Assembly: GCF_011927905.1 (NCBI RefSeq)
Contig: NZ_JAATJL010000001.1
Coordinates: forward strand, 1,736,001-1,800,000
From: Arthrobacter pigmenti
GTDB lineage: Bacteria; Actinomycetota; Actinomycetes; Actinomycetales; Micrococcaceae
Direction of reading: 5' to 3'
DNA length: 64,000 nucleotides
The notes beneath the pieces are model-generated. The model was not told the DNA's origin, did not search any database, and saw only the letters and a program-made list of their open reading frames with translations. The translations under genes were made by a program, and so were the position numbers. This document shows, in pieces, positions 24,831 through 33,552 of this stretch (positions are counted from its first letter, which is position 1; each line of letters starts with the position of its first letter).

Positions 24831-27572
24831 ATGGCTGCTGATCAGGGGATTGTGGGTTCGGGTTCTGTTGATTCGGATCCGGAGGAGACGGCTGAGTGGG
24901 TTGAGTCGTTTGATCAGTTGGTTGATGTGCGGGGTTCGGAGCGGGCTCGTGAGGTGTTGGGCCGGTTGTTGGCCCGTGCTGGTGGGCGGTCTGTGGGTTT
25001 GCCGCCGGTGGTGACGACTGATTATGTGAACACGATTCCGGTCGATGAGGAGCCGGAGTTCCCGGGGGATGAGGAGATTGAGCGGAAGTACCGGGCGTGG
25101 ATGCGGTGGAATGCTGCGGTGATGGTGCATCGGGCGCAGCGTCCGGAGATTGGTGTGGGCGGTCATATTTCCACGTACGCGGGGGCGGCGACCTTGTATG
25201 AGGTGGGGTTCAATCATTTCTTCAAGGGTAAGGATCACCCCAGTGGTGGGGATCAGATTTTCTTCCAGGGCCACGCGTCCCCGGGGATGTATGCGCGGGC
25301 GTACCTGGAGGGCCGGCTCACCGAGGAGGACCTGGATGGGTTCCGGCAGGAGAAGTCCAAAGAGGGTCACGCACTGTCCTCGTATCCGCACCCGAGGTTG
25401 ATGCCGGAGTTTTGGGAGTTCCCGACGGTGTCGATGGGGATCGGTCCGATGAACGCGATCTATCAGGCCCAATCCAACCGGTACCTGCAGAACCGGGGGA
25501 TCAAGGACACCAGTGGGCAGCAGGTGTGGGCGTTCCTCGGGGACGGGGAGATGGATGAGCCCGAGTCGCGGGGGTTGTTGCAGCTGGCCGCGAATGAGGG
25601 TCTGGATAACCTGAATTTCGTGATCAACTGCAACCTGCAACGCCTGGACGGGCCGGTACGGGGTAACGGGAAGATCATGCAGGAGTTGGAGGCGTTCTTC
25701 CGTGGTGCCGGGTGGAACGTGATCAAGGTGGTTTGGGGCAGGGAATGGGATGACCTGCTTGAGGCTGATACCAGCGGGGACCTGGTGAAGATCATGAATG
25801 AAACCCCGGACGGGGACTATCAAACCTACAAGGCCGAATCCGGTGGGTTCGTGCGGGATCACTTCTTCGGGAAGACCCCTGCGACCAAGGACCTCGTCGC
25901 TGACATGAGCGATGCCCAGGTGTGGGGCCTCAAGCGCGGCGGACACGACTACCGCAAGGTCTACGCCGCGTATAAGGCCGCCACCGAGTTCACCGGTAAA
26001 CCCACCGTGATCCTGGCCAAAACCGTCAAGGGCTACGGACTCGGCGCGCACTTCGAAGGCCGCAACGCCACCCACCAAATGAAAAAACTCACCCTTCAGG
26101 ACCTCAAAGACTTCCGCGACCACCTCCGCATCCCCATCAGCGACGAGCAGATCGAGGGAGATCCTTACAACCCGCCGTACTACCACCCGGGACCGGACTC
26201 TCCGGAAATCCAGTACCTGCATGAGCGCCGTAAGGCGCTCGGCGGCTATCTGCCGGAGCGCCGCAGCAAGCACGCCGACGTTGTACTGCCCGGCGACAAA
26301 GCGTACGAAGTTGCCAAACGAGGCTCCGGGAAGCAGCAGGCCGCAACCACCATGGCCTTTGTGCGTCTGCTCAAGGATCTGATGCGTGACAAGGAGTTCG
26401 GGAAGCGCATTGTGCCGATCATCCCGGATGAGGCGCGTACCTTCGGCATGGACTCGTTTTTCCCGACGGCCAAGATCTACAATCCCAAGGGGCAGAACTA
26501 CCTCTCTGTTGACCGCGATCTGGTGCTCGCCTACAAGGAATCGATTGAGGGCCAGATCCTCCATGCCGGTATCAACGAGGCCGGTTCCGTCGCGGCCTTT
26601 ACGGCTGCCGGCACGGCATACGCCACCCAGGGTGAACCGCTGATCCCGATCTACGTCTTCTACTCCATGTTCGGGTTCCAGCGCACCGGCGACTCCTACT
26701 GGGCTGCCGGAGACCAGATGACCCGCGGCTTCATCATCGGTGCCACCGCCGGCCGTACCACCCTCACCGGCGAAGGCCTCCAACACGCCGACGGCCACTC
26801 ACCGTTACTGGCCTCGACCAACCCTGCCGTAGTTACCTACGACCCGGCGTACGGATACGAGATCGGGCACATCATGCGGGACGGATTGGAACGCATGTAC
26901 GGCAACGGCAACGCGGTGTCCGGTACCGATCCGAACGTCATGTACTACCTGACGGTGTACAACGAGCCGATCCTCCAGCCCGTCGAGCCGGAGAACCTTG
27001 ACGTAGACGGCCTGCTCAGGGGTATCTACAAGCTCAAGGACGGGCACGCTGCCGACAACGCGCCGACGTCGCAGATCCTCGCCTCCGGCGTGGCAGTGCC
27101 ATGGGCTCTCGAAGCGCAGCAGATACTTGCTGACGAGTGGGGTGTGTCCGCGGATGTGTGGTCAGTGACGTCCTGGACCGAACTGAGGCGTGACGCGCTC
27201 GCCGCAGAGGAAGACGCCTTCCTCAACCCCGGCGAAGAAGCACGCGTGCCCTTCGTCGCACAACAACTCGGCGAAGCACCCGGACCCATCATCGCCGTCT
27301 CGGACTACATGAAAGCCGTCCCCGACCAGATCCGGCAGTTCCTCCCCCAGGACTTCGCCACCCTCGGCGCCGACGGCTTCGGCTTCTCCGACACCCGAGC
27401 CGCCGCACGACGCTACTTCAAGATCGACTCACACTCCGTCGTCGTACGCACCCTCGAACTCCTCGCCAAACAAGGCAAAGTCGACCCCGACGCACCCCGC
27501 CAAGCAATCGAAAAGTACTCACTGCTCGATGTGAATGCAGGCACTACCGGGAACGCGGGCGGCGACTCCTAG
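24831..27572 (+). CDS. aceE: pyruvate dehydrogenase E1 component, homodimeric type
   Basis: A 913-residue thiamine-diphosphate enzyme that decarboxylates pyruvate in the PDH complex. The ATG at 24831 ([10 protein letters not shown]) follows GAAAGAGG; the earlier in-frame ATG at 24750 has no family similarity. Key blocks: [48 protein letters not shown], the ThDP site [14 protein letters not shown] with [32 protein letters not shown], and in the C-terminal half [14 protein letters not shown] and [18 protein letters not shown]. Length and motifs are those of actinobacterial AceE. Third-position base choice shifts strongly along the gene, from G/T-ending codons near the 5' end to C/A-ending near the 3' end. 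The fasR-fab operon follows directly. Confidence 0.95.
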   Translation: MAADQGIVGSGSVDSDPEETAEWVESFDQLVDVRGSERAREVLGRLLARAGGRSVGLPPVVTTDYVNTIPVDEEPEFPGDEEIERKYRAWMRWNAAVMVHRAQRPEIGVGGHISTYAGAATLYEVGFNHFFKGKDHPSGGDQIFFQGHASPGMYARAYLEGRLTEEDLDGFRQEKSKEGHALSSYPHPRLMPEFWEFPTVSMGIGPMNAIYQAQSNRYLQNRGIKDTSGQQVWAFLGDGEMDEPESRGLLQLAANEGLDNLNFVINCNLQRLDGPVRGNGKIMQELEAFFRGAGWNVIKVVWGREWDDLLEADTSGDLVKIMNETPDGDYQTYKAESGGFVRDHFFGKTPATKDLVADMSDAQVWGLKRGGHDYRKVYAAYKAATEFTGKPTVILAKTVKGYGLGAHFEGRNATHQMKKLTLQDLKDFRDHLRIPISDEQIEGDPYNPPYYHPGPDSPEIQYLHERRKALGGYLPERRSKHADVVLPGDKAYEVAKRGSGKQQAATTMAFVRLLKDLMRDKEFGKRIVPIIPDEARTFGMDSFFPTAKIYNPKGQNYLSVDRDLVLAYKESIEGQILHAGINEAGSVAAFTAAGTAYATQGEPLIPIYVFYSMFGFQRTGDSYWAAGDQMTRGFIIGATAGRTTLTGEGLQHADGHSPLLASTNPAVVTYDPAYGYEIGHIMRDGLERMYGNGNAVSGTDPNVMYYLTVYNEPILQPVEPENLDVDGLLRGIYKLKDGHAADNAPTSQILASGVAVPWALEAQQILADEWGVSADVWSVTSWTELRRDALAAEEDAFLNPGEEARVPFVAQQLGEAPGPIIAVSDYMKAVPDQIRQFLPQDFATLGADGFGFSDTRAAARRYFKIDSHSVVVRTLELLAKQGKVDPDAPRQAIEKYSLLDVNAGTTGNAGGDS

Positions 27573-27661
27573 CACCGTTCCCTTCCTGCCGCATGGTGGC
27601 CCACCCCAAGGGCGACCATGCGGCAGCGGGCTTTAATCCAAGCTCCTCAGAACGTGCCTTC

Positions 27662-27680
27662 TTTGTAGCCTTCGTACAAA
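27662..27680. promoter_or_regulatory. inverted repeat upstream of fasR, candidate FasR operator
   Basis: TTTGTA-GCCTTCG-TACAAA, perfect 6-bp arms, 38 bases before the fasR start. A near-identical repeat stands before fabD at 28951-28967. Both are followed by GC(C/T)TCGTGCACC. A shared site before the regulator and its presumed target operon points to an operator; assignment to FasR is inference. Confidence 0.55.
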
Positions 27681-27717
27681 ATAGGGGCCTCGTGCACCTG
27701 GTGAGTATGCTCAATGC

Positions 27718-28956
27718 ATGGCATCGTCCACTGGCCCGCGCGGCACCTCCCTGCCCGCACCTGACTCTGCAACGGTGGACCGGTTGCGGACCCAGATCGG
27801 TGCGCTCTCAACTGCAACGCTGAAGCAGTTGGACTCAACGCTCCCCTGGTACCGCAACCTCCGTCCGGACGAGCGTTCGGCGCTCGGGCTGGTAGCGCAG
27901 AAGGGCATCGCCTCATTCGTCAACTGGTATCAGAAGCCGGTATCACCTGCCTGGGTGCTAAGCGACGTCTTCGGAACCGCCCCCACCGAGCTGACGCGCT
28001 CCATCAGCCTTCAGAAGGCCCTTCAACTGATCCGCGTCGTAGTGCAGGTGGTCGAGGACCAGGTCCCTGACCTCGCCTCAGACGCAGACCAGGGGCCGCT
28101 GCGCGAAGCGGTGCTCAGATATTCCCGGGAGGTGGCCTTCGCCGCGGCGGACGTGTACGCACGGGCGGCGGAAACCCGTGGATCCTGGGATACCCGGCTC
28201 GAAGCGCTGGTGGTGGATGCCATCCTCCGGGGTGAGAGCTCAGACGCCCTGCGGTCCCGCATCGCGGCGGTCGGTTGGAAGTCGCAGGCACGGATTACCG
28301 TCATGGTGGGCAGGTCCCCCTCAGAACCGAATGCCATGTTCCTCAACGAACTGCGCCGCACCACCGGACGCCTTGCGGAGGACACCCTGGTGGGAATCCA
28401 GGGCGACCGCCTTATCCTGGTGCTCGGTGGAGTTCAGGACAGGGACAATTCCTACCGCAAACTCAGCGAGCTTTTCGGGCCGGGCCCAGTGGTCTATGGG
28501 CCGGAGTCCGCCTCGCTCGTGGCGGCCAGCAGTTCCGCCCAGGCGGCGTTCGCAGGCCTGACCGCCGCACGCGCATGGCCTTCCGCTCCGCGCCCGGTGG
28601 CAGCCGACGACCTGTGGCCCGAACGCGTCATCTCCGGCGACGATACAGCGCGGAAGGCCCTGCTGCGCAACATCTACCGGCCGCTCGTCAACGCGCAGAA
28701 TGGGCTGGAGGAGACGCTCTCCGCGTATCTCTCGCTGGGTCATTCACTGGAAGCGACGTCACGTGAATTGTTTGTTCACGCCAATACGGTCCGCTACCGT
28801 CTGCGGAGGGTGTGTGACATCACCGGATGGGATCCGCTCCTCCCCCGCGAGGCGTTTGTTCTGCAGACGGCGCTGGTAATAGGACGTCTCGCTCCCCCAC
28901 TCAAAGGCGTTGCCGACCGGGCGGGTGCGAGGCTGGACCGCACCGGTTCGTTGTAG
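27718..28956 (+). CDS. fasR: PucR/CdaR-type regulator, FasR-like activator of fatty acid synthesis
   Basis: A 412-residue regulator. The N-terminal half (1-170) is a conserved helical domain of unknown ligand, followed by a GGDEF-like fold segment (about 180-300). The C-terminus has the PucR helix-turn-helix: LEETLSAYLSLGHSLEATSRELFVHANTVRYRLRRVCDITG. Its position between aceE and fabD is that of Streptomyces coelicolor FasR, a known regulator of the fabD-fabH-acpP-fabF operon; M. tuberculosis has a homologue at the same place. The last codon and stop form part of an inverted repeat that recurs before this gene, so autoregulation and control of fabD are plausible. Symbol assigned from Streptomyces synteny. 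Confidence 0.85.
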   Translation: MASSTGPRGTSLPAPDSATVDRLRTQIGALSTATLKQLDSTLPWYRNLRPDERSALGLVAQKGIASFVNWYQKPVSPAWVLSDVFGTAPTELTRSISLQKALQLIRVVVQVVEDQVPDLASDADQGPLREAVLRYSREVAFAAADVYARAAETRGSWDTRLEALVVDAILRGESSDALRSRIAAVGWKSQARITVMVGRSPSEPNAMFLNELRRTTGRLAEDTLVGIQGDRLILVLGGVQDRDNSYRKLSELFGPGPVVYGPESASLVAASSSAQAAFAGLTAARAWPSAPRPVAADDLWPERVISGDDTARKALLRNIYRPLVNAQNGLEETLSAYLSLGHSLEATSRELFVHANTVRYRLRRVCDITGWDPLLPREAFVLQTALVIGRLAPPLKGVADRAGARLDRTGSL

Positions 28957-28967
28957 ACTTCCTACAA
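28951..28967. promoter_or_regulatory. inverted repeat at the fasR stop, before fabD; candidate FasR operator
   Basis: TTGTAG-ACTTC-CTACAA, perfect 6-bp arms, overlapping the fasR stop codon (28954-28956) and 68 bases before the fabD start. It shares the pattern TTGTAGnCTTCnTACAAA with the site at 27662-27680 and is likewise followed by GCTTCGTGCACC. The TACAAA arm could also act as a -10 box. Confidence 0.58.
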
Positions 28968-29034
28968 AGTGCCTCCGGGAGCTTCGTGCACCGGAACACC
29001 CTGCAACAGACATCCTCTTTGGAAAGCTTGATAC

Positions 29035-30000
29035 GTGCTTGCAATTCTCTGCCCAGGACAGGGCTCCCAATCTCCCGGGTTCCTGACCCCCTGGCTCGAC
29101 CTGCCCGGTGTGCGCGAGCACCTCGAAGCGCTCAGTGACGCTGCGGGACTGGATTTGATCCGGCATGGAACGGTCTCTGACGAGGAGACAATCCGGGATA
29201 CCGCGGTTGCTCAGCCGCTTATCGTTGCCGCCGGCCTGGTTGCGTCGAGGGTGCTGCTCGAGGATGCCGCGCTCACCGCTTCCACCGTCATTGCCGGCCA
29301 CTCCGTGGGCGAGCTGACCGCCTCCGCGATCGCCGGAGCACTTACCGAGCAGGACGCCGTCGCGCTGGTAAAGACCCGCGCGCAGGCCATGGCAGCCGCT
29401 GCCTCCGTGACACCCACGGGCATGAGCGCCGTACTGGGCGGGGACCACGACGACGTCGTCGCCACCCTTGAGCGCCACGGTCTCACTCCGGCGAACGCAA
29501 ACGGCGGCGGTCAGATTGTCGCTGCGGGCACCCTGGACCAGCTCACGGCGCTCGCTGCGGATCCGCCGTCGAAATCCCGGGTTATCCCGTTGAAAGTGGC
29601 CGGCGCCTTCCACACGCACCACATGGCCACCGCAGTGGAGGCGCTCGAAGCGCTTCGCCCCTCGTTGTCTCCGACAACTCCGCTGGCTACACTGCTTTCC
29701 AATTACGACGGCGAACCAGTCGCGTCCGGCGAGACCAACCTGGACAGCCTGATTGCACAGGTTTCGCGTCCGGTCCGCTGGGATCTCTGCATGGCGCGTC
29801 TGCAGGCGATGGGTGTGTCCGGGGTACTCGAGCTTCCCCCCGCCGGTACGTTGACCGGGTTGGCGAAGCGGGGCATGCGCGGAACTGCCGGCCTCGCGTT
29901 GAAGAGCCCCGAAGATCTTGATGCTGCACGTACTTTCCTTGCAGAGCACTCCCGCACAGCGGGTCCAGTTGCTGCCCCGATCGCAGAAGGAATCGAGTGA
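29035..30000 (+). CDS. fabD: malonyl-CoA:ACP transacylase
   Basis: A 321-residue enzyme loading malonyl groups on acyl carrier protein for FAS-II. The GTG start at 29035 gives MLAILCPGQGSQSPGF, the conserved opening. The active-site motif is AGHSVGELTASAIAG (nucleophile Ser), the Arg is in ALVKTRAQAMAAA, and the second His in GAFHTHHMATAVEAL. First gene of the fabD-fabH-acpP-fabF operon; its stop overlaps the GTG start of fabH by 4 bases. Expression is probably set by the inverted repeat at 28951. Confidence 0.95.
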   Translation: MLAILCPGQGSQSPGFLTPWLDLPGVREHLEALSDAAGLDLIRHGTVSDEETIRDTAVAQPLIVAAGLVASRVLLEDAALTASTVIAGHSVGELTASAIAGALTEQDAVALVKTRAQAMAAAASVTPTGMSAVLGGDHDDVVATLERHGLTPANANGGGQIVAAGTLDQLTALAADPPSKSRVIPLKVAGAFHTHHMATAVEALEALRPSLSPTTPLATLLSNYDGEPVASGETNLDSLIAQVSRPVRWDLCMARLQAMGVSGVLELPPAGTLTGLAKRGMRGTAGLALKSPEDLDAARTFLAEHSRTAGPVAAPIAEGIE

Positions 30001-31058
30001 CCACTCCCACCCTCAAGCAGGCTGCCCTGCGCGAACACACCCGTATTCACGGACTTGGAATTTTCCGTCCGGACGTAATCGTCACAAATGACGACATCTG
30101 TCAGTGGATCGATTCCTCGGATGAGTGGATCCGGCAGCGCACCGGCATTGTTACCCGCCACCGTGCGGACAAGGACACTTCCGTTATCGACATGGCGGAA
30201 GCGGCCGGGCGTGCAGCAATGGCCGACGCCGGAATCGAGGCTTCGCAACTTGGTGCGGTCCTTGTCTCGACGGTGACGCACCCCTACGCCACGCCGTCAG
30301 CCGCCGCGCAACTCGCGGACCGGCTGGGCGCTACCCCGGCTCCGGCCTACGACATCTCTGCCGCCTGCGCAGGCTACTGCTACGGCATTGCACAGGCCGA
30401 TGCGCTGGTGCATGCAGGAACCGCTGAGTACGTGCTCGTGGTCGGCGTGGAGAAGCTCTCGGACTTCATAGACAACTCTGAGCGCACCATATCGTTCCTT
30501 CTCGGTGACGGGGCGGGAGCCGTCGTCGTCGGTCCTTCTGATGCGCCGGGCATTGGCCCCTCTGTGTGGGGTTCGGATGGAAGCAAGCACGAATCCATCC
30601 GGATGACGCACTCGTTGCTGGACATCAGGGACCTCTCGCTGGCTGCCCGCGCCGACGGCGGACTGACCGCAGGCGCCTCAGCAGAAACTGAAACAGCGCT
30701 CTGGCCAACCATGCGCCAGGACGGCCCTACGGTGTTCCGCTGGGCGGTCTGGGAGATGGCGAAGGTTGCCCAGCAGGCGCTCGATGCGGCAGGTATCCGC
30801 GCCGAGGACCTTGTTGCCTTCCTGCCCCACCAGGCGAACATCCGGATCATCGACGAAATGGTCAAGCAGCTCGGAATGCCGGACCACGTCGCGGTTGCGC
30901 GGGACATCGTCGACGCCGGCAACACATCGGCCGCCTCTATCCCCCTCGCAATGCACCGCCTACTCTCCGAGAACCCGTCTCTGAGCGGTGGACTTGCGCT
31001 GCAGATCGGCTTCGGAGCGGGTCTCGTGTTCGGCGCGCAGGTAGTTGTCCTCCCATAA
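29997..31058 (+). CDS. fabH: beta-ketoacyl-ACP synthase III
   Basis: A 353-residue condensing enzyme that starts fatty acid chains from acyl-CoA and malonyl-ACP. It is slightly longer than usual because of a 15-residue N-terminal extension (MTTPTLKQAALREHT). The Cys-His-Asn triad is clear: DISAACAGYCYG (Cys124), LPHQANIRIIDE (His) and DAGNTSAASIPLA (Asn). In this lineage FabH primes mainly branched-chain acyl-CoAs, which fits the branched precursors used for olefins in relatives. Its GTG overlaps the fabD stop. Two small hairpins separate it from acpP. Confidence 0.95.
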   Translation: MTTPTLKQAALREHTRIHGLGIFRPDVIVTNDDICQWIDSSDEWIRQRTGIVTRHRADKDTSVIDMAEAAGRAAMADAGIEASQLGAVLVSTVTHPYATPSAAAQLADRLGATPAPAYDISAACAGYCYGIAQADALVHAGTAEYVLVVGVEKLSDFIDNSERTISFLLGDGAGAVVVGPSDAPGIGPSVWGSDGSKHESIRMTHSLLDIRDLSLAARADGGLTAGASAETETALWPTMRQDGPTVFRWAVWEMAKVAQQALDAAGIRAEDLVAFLPHQANIRIIDEMVKQLGMPDHVAVARDIVDAGNTSAASIPLAMHRLLSENPSLSGGLALQIGFGAGLVFGAQVVVLP

Positions 31059-31070
31059 TTTTCCACAACG

Positions 31071-31117
31071 GGACCGCAATCTGCGGTCCGATCAAACCCA
31101 TCCGGTCACAGACCGGA
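31071..31117 (+). promoter_or_regulatory. two tandem hairpins upstream of acpP
   Basis: GGACCGCA-ATC-TGCGGTCC (31071-31089) and TCCGGTC-ACA-GACCGGA (31101-31117), both perfect, lie between the fabH stop and the acpP ribosome-binding site (AAAAGGAG, 31126-31133). Likely roles are mRNA processing or stabilisation, or partial termination; the sequence does not decide. Confidence 0.55.
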
Positions 31118-31138
31118 ACCACAAGAAAAGGAGCCACC

Positions 31139-31384
31139 ATGGCTAGCAACGAAGAAATCCTCGCCGGACTTGCCGAGATCGTCAACGAAGAAACCGGCCT
31201 CGCACCGGAGTCCGTCGAGATGGACAAGTCCTTCACCGACGACCTGGACATCGACTCCATCTCCATGATGACCATCGTGGTCAACGCCGAGGAAAAATTC
31301 GGTGTCCGTATCCCGGATGAGGAAGTCAAGAACCTCAAGACCGTTGGAGACGCCGTCGGCTTCATCGCCAACGCACAGTCCTGA
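31139..31384 (+). CDS. acpP: acyl carrier protein
   Basis: An 81-residue acidic carrier protein of FAS-II. The phosphopantetheine attachment site is DDLDIDSISMM (Ser in DSIS; many ACPs have DSL). Helix 3 and 4 blocks are EKFGVRIPDEEVKNLKTVGDAVGFI. A near-consensus AAAAGGAG precedes the ATG. It is flanked by hairpins on both sides (31071-31117 and 31392-31421), suggesting that its mRNA level is set apart from the rest of the operon, as would suit the most abundant protein of the pathway. Confidence 0.96.
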   Translation: MASNEEILAGLAEIVNEETGLAPESVEMDKSFTDDLDIDSISMMTIVVNAEEKFGVRIPDEEVKNLKTVGDAVGFIANAQS

Positions 31385-31391
31385 TCCGGGA

Positions 31392-31421
31392 GCGGCGATG
31401 CGCGCAATCTGCCATCGCCGC
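31392..31421 (+). promoter_or_regulatory. hairpin between acpP and fabF
   Basis: GCGGCGATG (31392-31400) pairs perfectly with CATCGCCGC (31413-31421) across a 12-base loop, 8 bases after the acpP stop. No T-run follows, so it may be an RNA 3'-end stabiliser or weak terminator. Confidence 0.55.
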
Positions 31422-31471
31422 CCCATCCGATCTCCGTTCCACGGCAACAACGACGCATCAGAGAGTGAACC

Positions 31472-32707
31472 ATGGCACGCAAAGTAGTCATCACCGGCCT
31501 GGGCGCCACTACACCCATCGGCGGCGACGTTCCCACCATGTGGGAAAACGCGCTGAAGGGTGTCTCAGGGGCCCGAACAATCGAAGCCGACTGGGTAGCG
31601 GAGTACGAGCTGCCCGTCACCTTCGCAGCACAGGTGTCGACGCCGGCGAGTGAGGTCCTGAGCCGCGTTGAAGCCAAGCGCATGGATCCTTCCACCCAGT
31701 TCGCGGTCATCGCAGCACGGGAGGCGTGGCGCGACTCCGGGCTGGAGGAGGTCGACCACGACCGCTTCGCAGTGGCGTTTGCCACCGGAATCGGAGGTGT
31801 GTGGACTCTGCTCGACGCCTGGGACACTCTTCGCGCGAAAGGTCCTCGCCGGGTCCTTCCGATGACGGTGCCCATGCTGATGCCCAACGGCCCGGCAGCG
31901 GCAGTGAGCCTCGACCTTGGCGCACGTGCCGGCGCCCATACTCCCGTTTCAGCCTGTGCTTCCGGAACCGAAGCCCTTCATCAGGGGCTTGAACTTATCC
32001 GCTCCCGGAAGGCCGACGTTGTCATGTGCGGCGGCGCCGAAGCGGCCATTCACCCGATGCCGATCGCGGCTTTTGCGTCCATGCAGGCGTTGTCGCGCCG
32101 CAATGATGATCCGGAACACGCGTCACGGCCCTACGACATCGACCGTGACGGCTTCGTCATGGGCGAGGGCGCCGGTGCGCTTCTCCTAGAGGCAGAGGAA
32201 CATGCGCTGGCCCGCGGAGCACGAATCTACGGCGAACTGGCCGGAACTTCGGTAACCGCGGATGCGTATCACATCACGGCTCCCGACCCCGAGGGGCTCG
32301 GGGCTACCCGTGCTTTGAAGGCGGCCATGTTCGATGCACGCGTTCAGGCTTCGGATGTTGTCCACGTGAATGCGCACGCGACATCAACGCCCGTTGGAGA
32401 CCAGCCCGAGTACGTTGCACTGAAAACCGCTCTGGGGAACCAGGTGGAATCCGTCGCGGTGTCCGCGACCAAATCACAGACAGGACACCTCCTCGGTGCA
32501 TCCGGCGCAGTAGAGGCGGTCATGACGGTTCTCGCGGTTTACGAGCGGAGGACTCCGGTCACCATCAACCTCGAAAACCAGGATCCGGAGATTCCACTGG
32601 ACGTAGTGACCTCTGCCCGGGATCTGCCCGGAGGTGACATTGTGGCGCTCAGCAACTCATTCGGGTTCGGAGGGCACAATGCCGTGATCGTGGTCAAGAA
32701 CGTCTGA
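31472..32707 (+). CDS. fabF: beta-ketoacyl-ACP synthase II
   Basis: A 411-residue elongating condensing enzyme. The Cys-His-His triad: TPVSACASGTEALH (Cys162), NAHATSTPVGD (His) and SQTGHLLGASGAVEAV (His). The Gly-rich C-terminus SNSFGFGGHNAVIVVKNV is typical. It is the last gene of the operon; a 21-bp hairpin terminator follows 23 bases after the stop. fabG and a dehydratase, also needed for the FAS-II cycle, are not in this window. Confidence 0.96.
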   Translation: MARKVVITGLGATTPIGGDVPTMWENALKGVSGARTIEADWVAEYELPVTFAAQVSTPASEVLSRVEAKRMDPSTQFAVIAAREAWRDSGLEEVDHDRFAVAFATGIGGVWTLLDAWDTLRAKGPRRVLPMTVPMLMPNGPAAAVSLDLGARAGAHTPVSACASGTEALHQGLELIRSRKADVVMCGGAEAAIHPMPIAAFASMQALSRRNDDPEHASRPYDIDRDGFVMGEGAGALLLEAEEHALARGARIYGELAGTSVTADAYHITAPDPEGLGATRALKAAMFDARVQASDVVHVNAHATSTPVGDQPEYVALKTALGNQVESVAVSATKSQTGHLLGASGAVEAVMTVLAVYERRTPVTINLENQDPEIPLDVVTSARDLPGGDIVALSNSFGFGGHNAVIVVKNV

Positions 32708-32730
32708 TCGTCCCGGGCAGATTCTGCCCA

Positions 32731-32775
32731 ACATGCTGGAGGCCCGGATACTTGTGTATCCGGGCCTCCAGCATG
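32731..32775. terminator. bidirectional hairpin terminator between fabF and DUF3145 gene
   Basis: Perfect 21-bp inverted repeat (32731-32751 with 32755-32775, centre TTGT with slight overlap of the last pair) between converging genes; TTTC follows on the plus strand. Confidence 0.9.
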
Positions 32776-32797
32776 TTTCGGGTAATGACTGCGCGCT

Positions 32798-33301
32798 TTA
32801 GCCCACCTGATGCAGCCAGCGAACCGGAGCGCCTTCTCCTGCATGACGGAAGGGTTCTAGTTCCTCGTCCCAGGACTCGCCCAACGCCAGGGACAGCTCG
32901 TGGTAGACGGCCGCGGGGTCGCCCGCTCCGGTCTCATAGGCGTACCGGATACGGTCTTCTGAAATCATCACGTTGCCGTGGACGTCAGTTGTTGCGTGGA
33001 AGATTCCCAACTCCGGAGTGTGGGACCAACGCCCGCCGTCGGCTCCGGCGCTCTGTTCCTCGGTGACTTCATAACGCAGATGCGCCCAGCCGCGCAGGGC
33101 AGACGCCAATTTTGCTCCCGACCCTTGAGGGGCAACCCAGGAGAGTTCGGCGCGGAACATTCCGGGCGCGGCAGACTGCGGCGACCACTGGAGATCCACT
33201 CGCTGGTCGATCACCGATCCGATGGCCCACTCGATATGAGGGCACAACGCAGAAGGGGCTGAGTGTACGTACAAAACACCGCGAGCCATCACAACAGACA
33301 T
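32798..33301 (-). CDS. DUF3145 domain-containing protein
   Basis: A 167-residue actinobacterial protein of unknown function. The ATG at 33301 is chosen because GGAGGA lies at ideal spacing and the family begins at (M)ARGVLYVHSAPSALCPHIEWA. Further family blocks: GMFRAELSWVAPQGSGAKLASALRGWAHLRYEVTEE, YSHTPELGIFHATTDVHGN-like (here WSHTPELG) and IRYAYETGAGDPAAVYHELSLALGESWDEELEPFRHAGEG. No transmembrane segment or catalytic motif is evident. It stands alone, converging on fabF. The DUF assignment is firm; function unknown. Confidence 0.9.
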   Translation of the reverse strand: MSVVMARGVLYVHSAPSALCPHIEWAIGSVIDQRVDLQWSPQSAAPGMFRAELSWVAPQGSGAKLASALRGWAHLRYEVTEEQSAGADGGRWSHTPELGIFHATTDVHGNVMISEDRIRYAYETGAGDPAAVYHELSLALGESWDEELEPFRHAGEGAPVRWLHQVG

Positions 33302-33552
33302 TCCATCCTCCATAGCTGTAGGTACGTCTTCCCCAACGACCTTCAGCTTCCGGTGGAAACGTTGCTGCTGCTTCGGTGTCCCGGAAACAACCTCCGGGAT
33401 ATGCACTTGCGTGTACAGTCAGTCCGCATGCGTAGTGAACTACGGTTCATTGTGCCGTAAGAACCCGAATTGCGCCAGTGTAATTAGCTGCTGCCGTACG
33501 GTGGCTGGATTCACGGACGTTGCTTCTGACTGGCGGCTTACCTCCAACTTGA
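33302..33552. other. intergenic region upstream of the DUF3145 gene
   Basis: 251 bases between xerC and DUF3145. It holds one palindrome, CGTAGT-GA-ACTACG at 33431-33444, about 130 bases before the DUF3145 start and possibly an operator. No RNA gene or terminator is obvious. Confidence 0.35.

Noticed and set aside
24687-26798. 703-codon open frame on the minus strand across the start of aceE
   Set aside because: It is the mirror of aceE, which has every E1 motif. The long antisense frame results from the biased G/T-ending codons of this part of aceE. Its translation is low in complexity and fits no family.
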